30,475 nucleotides of DNA from Paraktedonobacter sp035294465 (GTDB lineage: Bacteria > Chloroflexota > Ktedonobacteria > Ktedonobacterales > Ktedonobacteraceae): contig DATGKW010000218.1 in the NCBI GenBank assembly GCA_035294465.1, forward strand, positions 1 through 30,475, written 5' to 3'. Numbering within the stretch: position 1 is the stretch's first letter; every line of letters starts with the position of its first letter. Positions 1-6,989 of the stretch are shown piece by piece. Under the pieces are notes generated by a model. That model was not told where the DNA came from and ran no database searches. It saw nothing but the letters and a program-made list of their open reading frames with translations. A program made the position numbers and the translations under genes.

Positions 1-1
1 G

Positions 2-964
2 GGGAAATATCAAGAGGCCGAAGTTCTCTATGAGCGTGCGTTGCCCATTTACCAACATACTGTGGGACCCGATCATCCCGATACAGCTACCGCTCTCTAC
101 AACTTGGCTATGCTCTACGAGGAGCAGGGAAAATTTTCCCAGGCTAAGCCTCTGTATCAGCAGGCGTTCTCCATCGAGGAACGTGTGTTGGAGGCCGATC
201 ATCCGCACCTGGCTTTGAACCTGGTTACCCGTGCCGCGCAATGCAAGGAGCAAGGCCATTACACGGAAGCAGAAGAGTTATATCAGCAGGCACTGGCGAT
301 CCAGATGCACGCGCTTGGACCAGATCACCTTGAAACGGCCCGGAGCTTGAGTGGTTTAGCCGATCTCTATACAGCTCAGCAACGCTATCAAGAAGCGGAA
401 GCGCTCTACCGGCAAGCACTTACCGCCGATGAAAAGGTGCTCGGATGTGAGCATCCTGAAACAGCTACGATTCTATATAATCTGGGCTACGTGTGTTGCC
501 AGCAAGAGCGGTACCAGGAAGCTGAGCAGATATACCGGCAGTCTCTTGCCGTCTATGAAAAGGCGCTTGGTTCTGAGCATCCCAACCTGGCCGCCGTCCT
601 GCATGATCTGGGGTCACTCTATCACCTGCTGGGGAAAGATGAGCAGGCTGAACCATTCTTGAGGCGGGGGCTGGCCATCCGCGAGCATACTCTCGACCCT
701 GAACATATCGATATTGCTCACAGCCTGGGCGCTCTAGTAGATTTGCTTTTCCAGCAGCATCTTGACGAACAGGCTGAGCCTCTGTATCAACGTTTCTTGA
801 ATATCATCCGGCGAGAGTACGGCCCGGAGAGCTCTGAGGTTGCCGAAGCGCAGGAAGAATATGCGCTCCTGCTGGAACGCATAAACGAGCAGAGAAAGGC
901 TGGCTTTCCAACAGACGACGCGCTCCAGCAAAAGATGAGCGAATCAACTCCAAATGATCCATAA
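2..964 (+). CDS. TPR-repeat protein (kinesin-light-chain type), 3' part only
   Basis: The open frame runs in from the left edge without a start, so only the C-terminal 320 residues are visible. They consist of about seven tandem 42-residue tetratricopeptide repeats with the pattern 'A..LYxxAL.I.E..LGPDHPxTAxxLxxLAxLY..QG.Y.EAE', which is the TPR_10/TPR_12 (kinesin light chain-like) subtype. The last repeats degenerate (from about residue 240) and the protein ends in a short polar tail. In Chloroflexota, Actinomycetota and cyanobacteria such arrays are usually the C-terminal part of larger proteins, often behind an NB-ARC/STAND ATPase, where they act as protein-binding or sensor solenoids. The N-terminal part is outside the window, so the effector or ATPase cannot be stated. 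No membrane segment is seen in the visible part. Confidence 0.9.
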   Translation, partial: GKYQEAEVLYERALPIYQHTVGPDHPDTATALYNLAMLYEEQGKFSQAKPLYQQAFSIEERVLEADHPHLALNLVTRAAQCKEQGHYTEAEELYQQALAIQMHALGPDHLETARSLSGLADLYTAQQRYQEAEALYRQALTADEKVLGCEHPETATILYNLGYVCCQQERYQEAEQIYRQSLAVYEKALGSEHPNLAAVLHDLGSLYHLLGKDEQAEPFLRRGLAIREHTLDPEHIDIAHSLGALVDLLFQQHLDEQAEPLYQRFLNIIRREYGPESSEVAEAQEEYALLLERINEQRKAGFPTDDALQQKMSESTPNDP

Positions 965-1274
965 ACTGACTGTATTTCGGCGATGTTATTTATGTCTGGG
1001 AATCGGCACTCTCCCCTTTTTTAGTTGTTGAGATGGTTTACTGCGTTTGGTTGTGGCCGGGTTTTCGTTTTGTCTGCTAGGGGTGTTGCCTGGCCTACTG
1101 GCTACGTTCCCCTGCCTAGCTCTTCCCAAGATAACATTTAAGATCCGACCAGGCCAGCTGGGGATTGACCGAAGCGTTCCTGCCAGGCTAGCATGATATA
1201 AACCCGCGCGTATGTCTACAAGGCGAAAACGGATACTATGTGGGCGCATGATCATAGATAAGCTCCTTACCGGT
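965..1274. other. Gene-free stretch after the TPR gene
   Basis: About 300 bases without a convincing gene. A T-run at 1016-1021 follows a weak GGGA/TCCC stem and might end the TPR transcript, but the stem is too short to call. A CTAGG-type inverted repeat (around 1077-1121) and CCAGGCCAGCTGG-like palindromic bits (around 1148-1160) are present. The only long frame, on the minus strand, has no family features or good ribosome binding site. Confidence 0.5.
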
Positions 1275-1305
1275 AAAAACAAAAAAGCCCGCTAACAAGC
1301 GCGCT
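1275..1305 (-). terminator. Intrinsic terminator of a small minus-strand unit
   Basis: Read on the minus strand, the arms AGCGCGCT and AGCGGGCT (one mismatch, 4-nt loop) are followed by T6-G-T5. An outer 7-bp inverted repeat, TACCGGT (1268-1274) / ACCGGTA (1307-1313), frames it. It does not belong to the ABC operon, which has its own terminator at 1461-1494, so it implies a separate minus-strand transcript between 1313 and about 1405. Confidence 0.7.
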
Positions 1306-1404
1306 AACCGGTACATGCGTAATTAGCTCTCTCCCTTAGCAGCCGATCCCCCTTCCCCTACGACTTTTCCCTGTAAATAGATCTTCAATAAGGGCCTGAC
1401 TAAT
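1276..1404 (-). ncRNA. Candidate small RNA, alternatively a 29-codon mini-gene
   Basis: A minus-strand promoter (1411-1440) and a strong intrinsic terminator (1275-1305) bracket about 130 nt that contains no recognised gene. The predicted RNA is purine-rich in the middle and ends in the terminator hairpin; it matches no RNA family I know (no SRP GGAAG motif, no T-box). The same stretch holds a 29-codon frame (ATG at 1412, stop 1323-1325, product starting MIELVRPLLK), but its ATG overlaps the predicted -10 box, so a transcript from this promoter would lack it. A short frame of this length is expected by chance. Existence of a transcript is inferred from signals only. Confidence 0.4.
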
Positions 1405-1410
1405 TCTATC

Positions 1411-1440
1411 ATACTAGAACGTCGTTTCCAAGTACGTCAA
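1411..1440 (-). promoter_or_regulatory. Sigma-70-type promoter for the small transcript
   Basis: On the minus strand TTGACG (1435-1440) is followed after 18 bp by TAGTAT (1411-1416). It is the only promoter-like pair between the ABC operon terminator and the terminator at 1275-1305. Confidence 0.45.
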
Positions 1441-1460
1441 GGCGCGTAGGCAGCCGACGG

Positions 1461-1494
1461 AAAAAAACAGGTAGGTAAAAATTGCTAGTACCTG
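1461..1494 (-). terminator. Intrinsic terminator of the ABC transporter operon
   Basis: On the minus strand CAGGTA (1489-1494) and TACCTG (1468-1473) form a 6-bp stem with a 15-nt loop, directly followed by seven T residues. It lies 7 bp beyond the stop codon of the last permease gene. Confidence 0.7.
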
Positions 1495-1500
1495 CTTCTT

Positions 1501-2367
1501 TTACCCCTTCAAGGCTCCCATACGCACGCCTTCAAGGAAGCTGCGCTGGAAGATGAAGAAGAAGACGATCATGGGCAACGCGGCCAGAGCGGCTCCAGCA
1601 AAGATAATGCCGTAATCGGTTGAGAATTCTCCTTGCAAACCTGCGACCCCTACAGTCAGGGTATAGGTGGAAGGATTGCTCAGGGCGATCAGCGGCCAGA
1701 AGAAGTCGTTCCAGTGCTGGACGAAAGTGAAGATGGCCAGGGCGCCAATCGCGGGCTTGCACAGCGGGAGTACGACATTCCAGAAGACGCGCCATTCGCC
1801 GCAGCCGTCGATGCGCGCTGCGTCCAGAAGCTCGCTGGGCAGCGTCTGGATATACTGACGCATCAGGAAGATACCAAAAGCGCTAGCCATACCTGGCAGG
1901 ATAAGCGCCCACAGCGTGTTCAGAATATGTACATCACGTGCGACGAGATAGAGCGGTATCATAGTGACATATGCGGGAACCATCATCGTTGCGATCAGCA
2001 TCCAGAAGAGAATAGTACGACCGGGGAAGCGCTTCTTGGCAAAAGCATAGCCTGCCAGGGTGTCAAAAAACATGTGGAAAAGTGTAATACTCAAGGCCAC
2101 GATAAGACTGTTACCCATCCAGTTCCAATAATACGACGCCTCGCTGAACAGGCGTTGAAAATTTGAGAAGCTGAAGTGGAAAGGCAGGATATCTGGGGGT
2201 GTCTTCAGCGTAAAAAGTGTCGGAGTGACAGCGGTGACAAAGAGCCAGTAAAGTGGCCAGATCGAAATAACCCCGGTAATAGCCAGGGCGATCCAGGCTC
2301 CCCAGGAAGTGCGTTTGCGGGGGCGTTTGCGGGTTGCGGTCGGGGCGGCAATTCTCATTGTCATCAC
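1501..2367 (-). CDS. Sugar ABC transporter permease, MalG/UgpE type
   Basis: Inner-membrane permease of a CUT1-family carbohydrate importer; with its partner it forms the channel that takes sugar from the binding protein. The 288-residue product has the family's usual size, an N-terminal hydrophobic segment (about residues 25-47) and five further membrane segments. The conserved cytoplasmic EAA loop that contacts the ATPase is clear (ELLDAARIDGCGEWRVFWNVVLP, around residue 180-200). The start is GTG at 2367 or ATG two codons... the GTG overlaps the TAG stop of the upstream permease gene by one base, with an ATG one codon later, so translation is probably coupled. No ATPase gene is present; CUT1 systems of Gram-positive-type bacteria often share a distant MsmX/MsiK-like ATPase. 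Substrate cannot be told from sequence. Confidence 0.93.
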   Translation of the reverse strand: MMTMRIAAPTATRKRPRKRTSWGAWIALAITGVISIWPLYWLFVTAVTPTLFTLKTPPDILPFHFSFSNFQRLFSEASYYWNWMGNSLIVALSITLFHMFFDTLAGYAFAKKRFPGRTILFWMLIATMMVPAYVTMIPLYLVARDVHILNTLWALILPGMASAFGIFLMRQYIQTLPSELLDAARIDGCGEWRVFWNVVLPLCKPAIGALAIFTFVQHWNDFFWPLIALSNPSTYTLTVGVAGLQGEFSTDYGIIFAGAALAALPMIVFFFIFQRSFLEGVRMGALKG

Positions 2368-3311
2368 TAATACTCCACATCTGTTTTCAGCAAGCGAAAT
2401 TGTACAACGGCCACCGAAGCGATCATCAGCAAGAGAATGAATGCCTGAGCGGAGGCGATGCCGTAATAGAAGCTCTCGAAACCGTTCTGGTAAATCTGGG
2501 TCACAATGAACTGGGCGCTATCTCCTACACCGCTTGGCAGCATTACGTAGACCTTGTCAAAAACCTGGAAGCTGTAGATGGTATACAACACTACCAGATA
2601 AAGAGTTGTTGGTTTAATCAATGGTATAGTAATGTTCCACCACCGGCGAATCGGTCCGGCACCGTCGATTCTGGCCGCTTCGTACAATTCTGTTGGAATG
2701 CCGCCCATAGCTGCGTTGAAGAGAACGACCCCTGTGGCGGGAACGGTCAGAACTGTCGAGAGGACGATACTATTTAATACAATGTTGGGGTCGGAGAGCC
2801 AGCGCACAGGCCCGAGGTGTACCAGCTCAAGCAGATAGTTTAGCAAACCAAATTCGCTGTTGTAAATCCAGCGCCAGGTGATGGCAATAATCACCGTACT
2901 GGTGACGGCGGGCAGGTAGTAAACGCCCAGGAAGAATGTGCGCCAGAACTTATTACATCGTTGTAACAAGCTGGCCAGGATCAGCGCGACGAAGATATTG
3001 GCGGTAACGGTGATCGCTGTATAGTACAGCGTATTTTCAATAGCTCTTCCAAATACTCCATCTCCAAAAGTAAACGCATCAATATAATTTTGCAAGCCTA
3101 CCCAGCGACCGTTCCAGGCAAAAAAATAGTCCTGGAACGAGATCAGCAGCGCCCACACCGCAGGAATCAAGGTGAAGATCGCGAAAACCAGCAGGCTGGG
3201 CAGGATGAAGATATAGGCCCAGCCGTACTTTTTGCAAAAACTCTGGAGTTTGTTTTCCTTCGTGTGGGAGCCTTGGATCGTCTCCTGGCTTTCCAGGGTG
3301 ATGTTTGCCAT
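2367..3311 (-). CDS. Sugar ABC transporter permease, MalF/UgpA type
   Basis: Second channel subunit of the same CUT1 importer, 314 residues. After a charged N-terminus it has six predicted membrane segments, beginning with a hydrophobic stretch near residues 34-57. The EAA loop reads ELYEAARIDGAGPIRRWWN (around residue 217-235), the ATPase docking site of the family. A GGAG ribosome site lies 8 bp before the ATG. It lies between the binding-protein gene (247-bp structured gap) and the MalG-type gene (1-base overlap), so the order is the classic binding protein - F - G. The gap upstream may lower permease output relative to the binding protein. Confidence 0.93.
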   Translation of the reverse strand: MANITLESQETIQGSHTKENKLQSFCKKYGWAYIFILPSLLVFAIFTLIPAVWALLISFQDYFFAWNGRWVGLQNYIDAFTFGDGVFGRAIENTLYYTAITVTANIFVALILASLLQRCNKFWRTFFLGVYYLPAVTSTVIIAITWRWIYNSEFGLLNYLLELVHLGPVRWLSDPNIVLNSIVLSTVLTVPATGVVLFNAAMGGIPTELYEAARIDGAGPIRRWWNITIPLIKPTTLYLVVLYTIYSFQVFDKVYVMLPSGVGDSAQFIVTQIYQNGFESFYYGIASAQAFILLLMIASVAVVQFRLLKTDVEY

Positions 3312-3379
3312 AAAACTGTCTCCTGCCTGTGTAGGAATAGCGGGGTAAAAAAATTAACTGGAACCGGAGGCAAGCTCCA

Positions 3380-3494
3380 TTGACTCCAACGTCTTCATGT
3401 GCCGGGATAGGAAGCGTGCATCAAGTATTTTATGCATGCCTTCTGCTTGTCTCCCTTCCTTTCTTGCTACAACTTGCGATTTCATTGGAGTCAA
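3380..3494. repeat. Long-range inverted repeat in the binding protein/permease gap
   Basis: TTGACTCCAA (3380-3389) is perfectly complemented by TTGGAGTCAA (3485-3494), 95 bp apart. Inside it, GAAGCGTGCAT and ATGCATGCCTTC (about 3411-3443) form a second imperfect hairpin. Together they could fold the intercistronic mRNA into a closed multi-stem domain between a highly used binding-protein message and the permease message. Confidence 0.5.
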
Positions 3495-3531
3495 TTGAGC
3501 TTACCTTCTGGTCTGCTCTCCCTTACGCTTG

Positions 3532-3547
3532 CTTTCGTGAGCGAAAG
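3532..3547 (-). promoter_or_regulatory. Stem-loop just after the binding-protein stop codon
   Basis: CTTTCG / CGAAAG with a 4-nt loop, 11 bp downstream of the stop codon of the sugar-binding protein. There is no T-run after it, so it looks like an mRNA-stabilising or processing hairpin, known to give binding-protein excess in sugar ABC operons (for example malE-malF), rather than a terminator. Confidence 0.5.
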
Positions 3548-3558
3548 TGGTTTGGCGT

Positions 3559-4845
3559 CTAACTGCTGAGTAGTGCGTTGATCTGGTTGGCCGGCTGGTT
3601 CAGAGCATCGCTGGGCGAGAGCTGTCCCAGAATCGCTTTCTGCAACTGTGGCTGTAGCAGGAGACGGATGGCTGGCCACTGCGCGATGATAGGCGCGATC
3701 CAGGTATAAGCGACAAAGGGTGAAAAGTCGCTGGTCGGTGCGCTGATGTGAACCGATTTACGTACAGAGGGGGCTGTATAATAACCAGCTATACTGGCAA
3801 CCTGGGGGCCGCTGAGATACCTGGCCAGCTCCATAGCCTTCTGCAAACGGTTCTGGTCCTGAAGATTGGCTACGGCGATTAGCCCGATGCCTCCACACGT
3901 GAATGGTTTGCCTCGGGCGCCAATGGGCATCGGCCTGACGGCAAAATTGAGGCCTTGTTGTGCGAAAGTGCTCGCAGCGCCGCTTGGCTCGCTGTACATC
4001 GCGTAGACTTTGCGCTGGCTAAAGCCGCTCCTGATATCATCAACCGTTTGCGTGCCAAAATCTGGCGGTGTGACCTTATACTTGTGGGCCAGGTCTACCA
4101 GCTTTTGCAGGCCGCTGATACCTTGAGAGCTGTTGAACGTATAGGTCTTGTTATCCGGGCTGAGTGGCTCCCCGCCATCGCCCATGATAATTGGCCAGGT
4201 ATTGACCACCCCGGCATCGACCTGGCCGGTATAGCCGTAGACTTTGTCGCCGTTGCTCCGTGTAAAGGTAAGCTGCTGCGCGATTTGCACAAACTCCTCG
4301 TAGGTCCAGTTATCGGAGGGAGGCGTGACGCTGCGCTCTTTGAAAATGTCCAGGTTCAGGTACATGCCAACCGGCGGTACGTACATTGGCCACGCATAAA
4401 CCTTACCGTTGAAAGTAACATCCTTCAAGAAGCTTGGATAAATATCGCTCCTGTCGCTGGCTGTGAGAAAGTTATCGGTTGGCGCGACCAGATTCTGTTG
4501 TACCATCAGGGGCAGCTCGTCTGATGAAACGCGGAAGAGATCGATGGTGCCACCGCCCTGAAGCGCCTGTGTCATCTTGGTATAGTCGGCCTGGGTTCCC
4601 TGGTACCCGGTGATATTGACGGTGACTCCTGAGTTTGCCTTCTCAAAGTTCTTCACCGCCTGATCAATGGGAACAGCAGCAGGAGTCCCTTTCTCGTAGA
4701 AGAGCGCCCAGTAGGAAAGCGTAACTGGACCTGAGCTTGAGCTTGTGCTACTGCCACAGGCAGCTAAGACGGAACTGAAAATACTCGCTCCCGCGACCAC
4801 TTTGCTACCATCCACAAGAAACTGCCGGCGTGTAAGTGAACTCAT
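3559..4845 (-). CDS. Sugar-binding lipoprotein of the ABC importer
   Basis: Extracellular solute-binding protein (family 1, MalE-like fold), 428 residues, first gene of the importer operon. The N-terminus carries a twin-arginine motif (TRRQFL, residues 5-10), a hydrophobic stretch and a lipobox ending in LAAC near residue 30, followed by a Ser-rich linker; this indicates Tat export of a folded protein and lipid anchoring to the membrane. The rest shows typical family segments such as YAWPMYVPPVGMYLNLDIF (around residue 150) and a Trp-rich C-terminal lobe. GGAGGAAG lies about 8-14 bp before the ATG. A promoter and operator-like repeats lie upstream. The sugar bound is not predictable here; the neighbouring amylase gene hints at malto-oligosaccharides, but that is only context. 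Confidence 0.93.
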   Translation of the reverse strand: MSSLTRRQFLVDGSKVVAGASIFSSVLAACGSSTSSSSGPVTLSYWALFYEKGTPAAVPIDQAVKNFEKANSGVTVNITGYQGTQADYTKMTQALQGGGTIDLFRVSSDELPLMVQQNLVAPTDNFLTASDRSDIYPSFLKDVTFNGKVYAWPMYVPPVGMYLNLDIFKERSVTPPSDNWTYEEFVQIAQQLTFTRSNGDKVYGYTGQVDAGVVNTWPIIMGDGGEPLSPDNKTYTFNSSQGISGLQKLVDLAHKYKVTPPDFGTQTVDDIRSGFSQRKVYAMYSEPSGAASTFAQQGLNFAVRPMPIGARGKPFTCGGIGLIAVANLQDQNRLQKAMELARYLSGPQVASIAGYYTAPSVRKSVHISAPTSDFSPFVAYTWIAPIIAQWPAIRLLLQPQLQKAILGQLSPSDALNQPANQINALLSS

Positions 4846-4903
4846 CGTAAGTTCTTCCTCCTTGTTCTTCTGGTAAAATACATGGGTTTCCTGGCCTGCT
4901 CCT

Positions 4904-4942
4904 GGTGGTTAAGTCGTCTAGACTGATAATTGTTTAGACCAC
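4904..4942. promoter_or_regulatory. Operator-like repeats downstream of the ABC promoter
   Basis: GTCTAGAC (4916-4923, a perfect palindrome) and GTTTAGAC (4932-4939) are repeated 16 bp apart, and GTGGTTAA / TTTAGACCAC form an outer inverted repeat. The block sits just downstream of the predicted -10 box, where a sugar-responsive repressor would block transcription. No regulator gene is adjacent. Confidence 0.45.
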
Positions 4943-4955
4943 TTCCTGTGGTTAC

Positions 4956-4984
4956 ATATTCACATATTTGTTTGTTTGTGTCAA
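4956..4984 (-). promoter_or_regulatory. Promoter of the sugar ABC operon
   Basis: On the minus strand a perfect TTGACA (4979-4984) is followed after 17 bp by GAATAT (4956-4961) preceded by TG in extended -10 position. The predicted leader is about 105 nt and contains the operator-like repeats. Confidence 0.5.
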
Positions 4985-5090
4985 GGATTCATCATGTTTT
5001 TTGTAAAAGTTATCGATAAATCACACGATTCTTCCTCTAATGCCTTTATCCTGGCTCATTTATTCTGGAAAATTCCTCGTCTGGTAAGAG

Positions 5091-5606
5091 CTATCTTTGC
5101 AAGGGTGATGTTTTGATGCTTTGCCAGGTCTCTACCGCGCCTTCGGTCAGGTAGAGATGGAGGGTATCTGCCTCGAATTCGCCCGCGAAGCTGTCCCCTA
5201 GCTCTTCTATGATCTTTTCTTTTGTTTCAGGTGGAAAATTTCCATAGAGGAGGCTCAAATGCGGCATAAACTCTGTCTCCTGCTTGCCAGGAAAGAGCCT
5301 TCTGGCATGCTGATATGTCGATAGTATGGCTGGGGAAGGATCGACTTTCACAAAGAGCGCCCGGTAGTAAGCATCAGTGTAGGCCAGGGTTGTTAGACGA
5401 ATGGGAAAAGGCTGGATCAGCGACGCCAGTTTCTGTGTTCTCCCAATGGCCTCTTCTTCCTGTGCCTCGATACTTCCAATCAGGGTGACGTGCGGCGGAA
5501 AGATGGGGGAAGCATACTGTTTCGCAAGTTGCGCGATCACCTGCGAATATTTTTTTGCGATTGGTCCCTTTGGCATAAACCAGAATGAGTAATTGTGCGT
5601 TGCCAT
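5091..5606 (-). CDS. 2H phosphoesterase, cyclic-phosphodiesterase / 2'-5' RNA ligase-like
   Basis: A 171-residue member of the 2H phosphoesterase superfamily, which hydrolyses or forms 2',5' or cyclic phosphodiester bonds in RNA fragments or nucleotides. The two catalytic HxT/S motifs are visible: HVT at residues 39-41 (in FPPHVTLIGS) and HLS at 116-118 (in MPHLSLLYGN). The second motif and the residues after it resemble the plant-type CPDase subgroup (PF07823), which acts on ADP-ribose 1'',2''-cyclic phosphate, more than bacterial LigT/ThpR. No signal peptide, so cytoplasmic. A well-formed promoter ends only 7 bp before the ATG and no Shine-Dalgarno sequence is seen, which suggests a leaderless message. 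The true substrate is unknown. Confidence 0.85.
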   Translation of the reverse strand: MATHNYSFWFMPKGPIAKKYSQVIAQLAKQYASPIFPPHVTLIGSIEAQEEEAIGRTQKLASLIQPFPIRLTTLAYTDAYYRALFVKVDPSPAILSTYQHARRLFPGKQETEFMPHLSLLYGNFPPETKEKIIEELGDSFAGEFEADTLHLYLTEGAVETWQSIKTSPLQR

Positions 5607-5613
5607 GCCTGTG

Positions 5614-5641
5614 ATTGTACATCTGTGAGAATTTTTTTCAA
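5614..5641 (-). promoter_or_regulatory. Promoter of the 2H phosphoesterase gene (leaderless arrangement)
   Basis: On the minus strand TTGAAA (5636-5641), 16-bp spacer, TACAAT (5614-5619). The ATG starts 7 bp after the -10 box, so the transcript would begin at or within 1-2 bases of the start codon. Confidence 0.5.
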
Positions 5642-5894
5642 GACAACGGTCTCGATCTAGGGGGTCCTACTTAATGAGCAGGCTGTGAGGATTGCTCTCG
5701 GCTCTTCTCCAAAAGATCCTTCTCTGAAATGATAGAGGCAAGCATGATTTGCCTGTTTCGCAATGCTGCGCTGTGTATTCGTGTGATGGAGAGCGCGAGC
5801 TCACAGGCAGAATGGAAGTGAGATAATAACATATGCGTAATAGGGGTGTGGTAGAATGGAGAACGAGCGATCTTCGTCAAAGGAGGAACGAGTT

Positions 5895-6920
5895 ATGACC
5901 GAGAAGCTTTTGACAACGGTTGTGGGTAGCTATCCTCAACCGGAGTGGTTAGTTGATCGCAAGAACTTGCAGAGCCGCTTGCCGCCTCGCATTCGCGCTA
6001 AGGAGATCTGGCGTATCCCGGAGCTGCTGCTGCAACAGGCACAGGACGATGCAACCCTGCTGGCTATTCGCGACATGGAGCGGGCGGGGGTAGACATTAT
6101 TTCTGATGGGGAGATGCGGCGTGAGAGTTATTCCAATCGCTTCGCTACGGCGTTGGACGGGATGGATCTGGATAACCCAGGCGTGGCGATAGATCGCACC
6201 GGCCACCCTAATCCGGTTCCGCGCGTTGTCGGTCCGATTCGTCGCCTGCACCCGGTTGAGGTACGCGACGTGGAGTTTCTGCGGCGCAACACAGACCGCC
6301 GCATCAAAATTACCGTGCCCGGCCCTTTTACTGTGACCCAGCAGGCGCAGGACGACTATTATCACGATGATAAGGCCCTGGCACTGGATGTCGCCGCGGC
6401 AATTAACGAAGAGATCAAAAGCTTGCAGGCCGCGGGGGCCGATGTGGTGCAGATTGACGAGCCGTATCTACAAGCGAGGCCGGAGCGGGCCAGAGTCTAC
6501 GGGGTAGAAGTCATCAATCGGGCGCTGGAAGGCATTGAAGGCACAACTGCGCTGCATATGTGTTTTGGCTATGCGGCGATTGTGCATGACCGGCCGCACC
6601 AGTACTCTTTCCTGCCGGAGCTTCGTGATTGTATCGTCAAGCAGATTTCGATTGAGACGGCTCAACCGCAGCTCGATCTCTCGGTCCTCCGCCAGTTCCC
6701 CGATAAAACCCTGATTGTTGGTGTCCTGAATCTGGGTGATATGGAGATAGAGACGCCGGAGACGGTGGCCAGCAGGATACGTGCGGCTTTGCAGCATGTA
6801 GAGCCGGAGCGCCTGATCCTGGCCCCTGATTGTGGCATGAAATATCTCCCGCGGGAGGTAGCCTTCGGCAAGCTCTGCGCGCTGGTTGAGGGAGCCAGGA
6901 TCGTTCGACAGGAATTGTGA
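5895..6920 (+). CDS. MetE-like cobalamin-independent methionine synthase-family protein
   Basis: A 341-residue protein corresponding to the C-terminal catalytic half of cobalamin-independent methionine synthase (TIM-barrel, UROD/MetE-like). It starts with the family signature TTVVGSYPQP. Likely zinc ligands are the His-x-Cys in LHMCFGY, the Glu in QISIET and the Cys in APDCGMKYL near the C-terminus. True MetE is about 750 residues with two barrels; this single-domain form is common in archaea and Chloroflexota and may use another methyl donor, so transfer to homocysteine is inference. An in-frame ATG lies at 5856, but AAAGGAGG sits 7 bp before the ATG at 5895, which is chosen. A strong hairpin terminator follows 10 bp after the stop. 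Confidence 0.85.
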   Translation: MTEKLLTTVVGSYPQPEWLVDRKNLQSRLPPRIRAKEIWRIPELLLQQAQDDATLLAIRDMERAGVDIISDGEMRRESYSNRFATALDGMDLDNPGVAIDRTGHPNPVPRVVGPIRRLHPVEVRDVEFLRRNTDRRIKITVPGPFTVTQQAQDDYYHDDKALALDVAAAINEEIKSLQAAGADVVQIDEPYLQARPERARVYGVEVINRALEGIEGTTALHMCFGYAAIVHDRPHQYSFLPELRDCIVKQISIETAQPQLDLSVLRQFPDKTLIVGVLNLGDMEIETPETVASRIRAALQHVEPERLILAPDCGMKYLPREVAFGKLCALVEGARIVRQEL

Positions 6921-6930
6921 GCATAGGGTC

Positions 6931-6972
6931 TGCGCGTGTAGCGTCTTTCGCTCGAAAGACGCTACACGCGCA
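6931..6972. terminator. Very long bidirectional hairpin terminator
   Basis: A perfect 20-bp stem (TGCGCGTGTAGCGTC... pairing with its exact complement) with a 2-nt nominal loop lies between two converging genes, followed by AATTTTAT on the plus strand and preceded by AAAATTTG complement on the minus strand. It can serve both the MetE-like and the GT39 gene. Its length is unusual for a simple terminator, so a dispersed repeat is possible. Confidence 0.75.
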
Positions 6973-6989
6973 AATTTTATCTCAGGTGT

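Noticed and set aside
986..1282. 98-codon frame on the minus strand
   Set aside because: No family features, no ribosome site, biased Arg/Pro content, and its start region crosses the terminator hairpin at 1275-1305.
1633..2166. 177-codon frame on the plus strand inside the MalG-type permease gene
   Set aside because: Lies opposite a clear permease with membrane and EAA motifs; low-complexity polar product.
5671..5880. 69-codon minus-strand frame before the MetE-like gene
   Set aside because: No ribosome site or known features; overlaps the start region of the MetE-like gene.
5642..5894. Possible SAM or cobalamin riboswitch before the MetE-like gene
   Set aside because: No S-box or B12-box consensus could be found; only a small AGGCAA/TTGCCT inverted repeat and a TAGAAT -10-like box are present.
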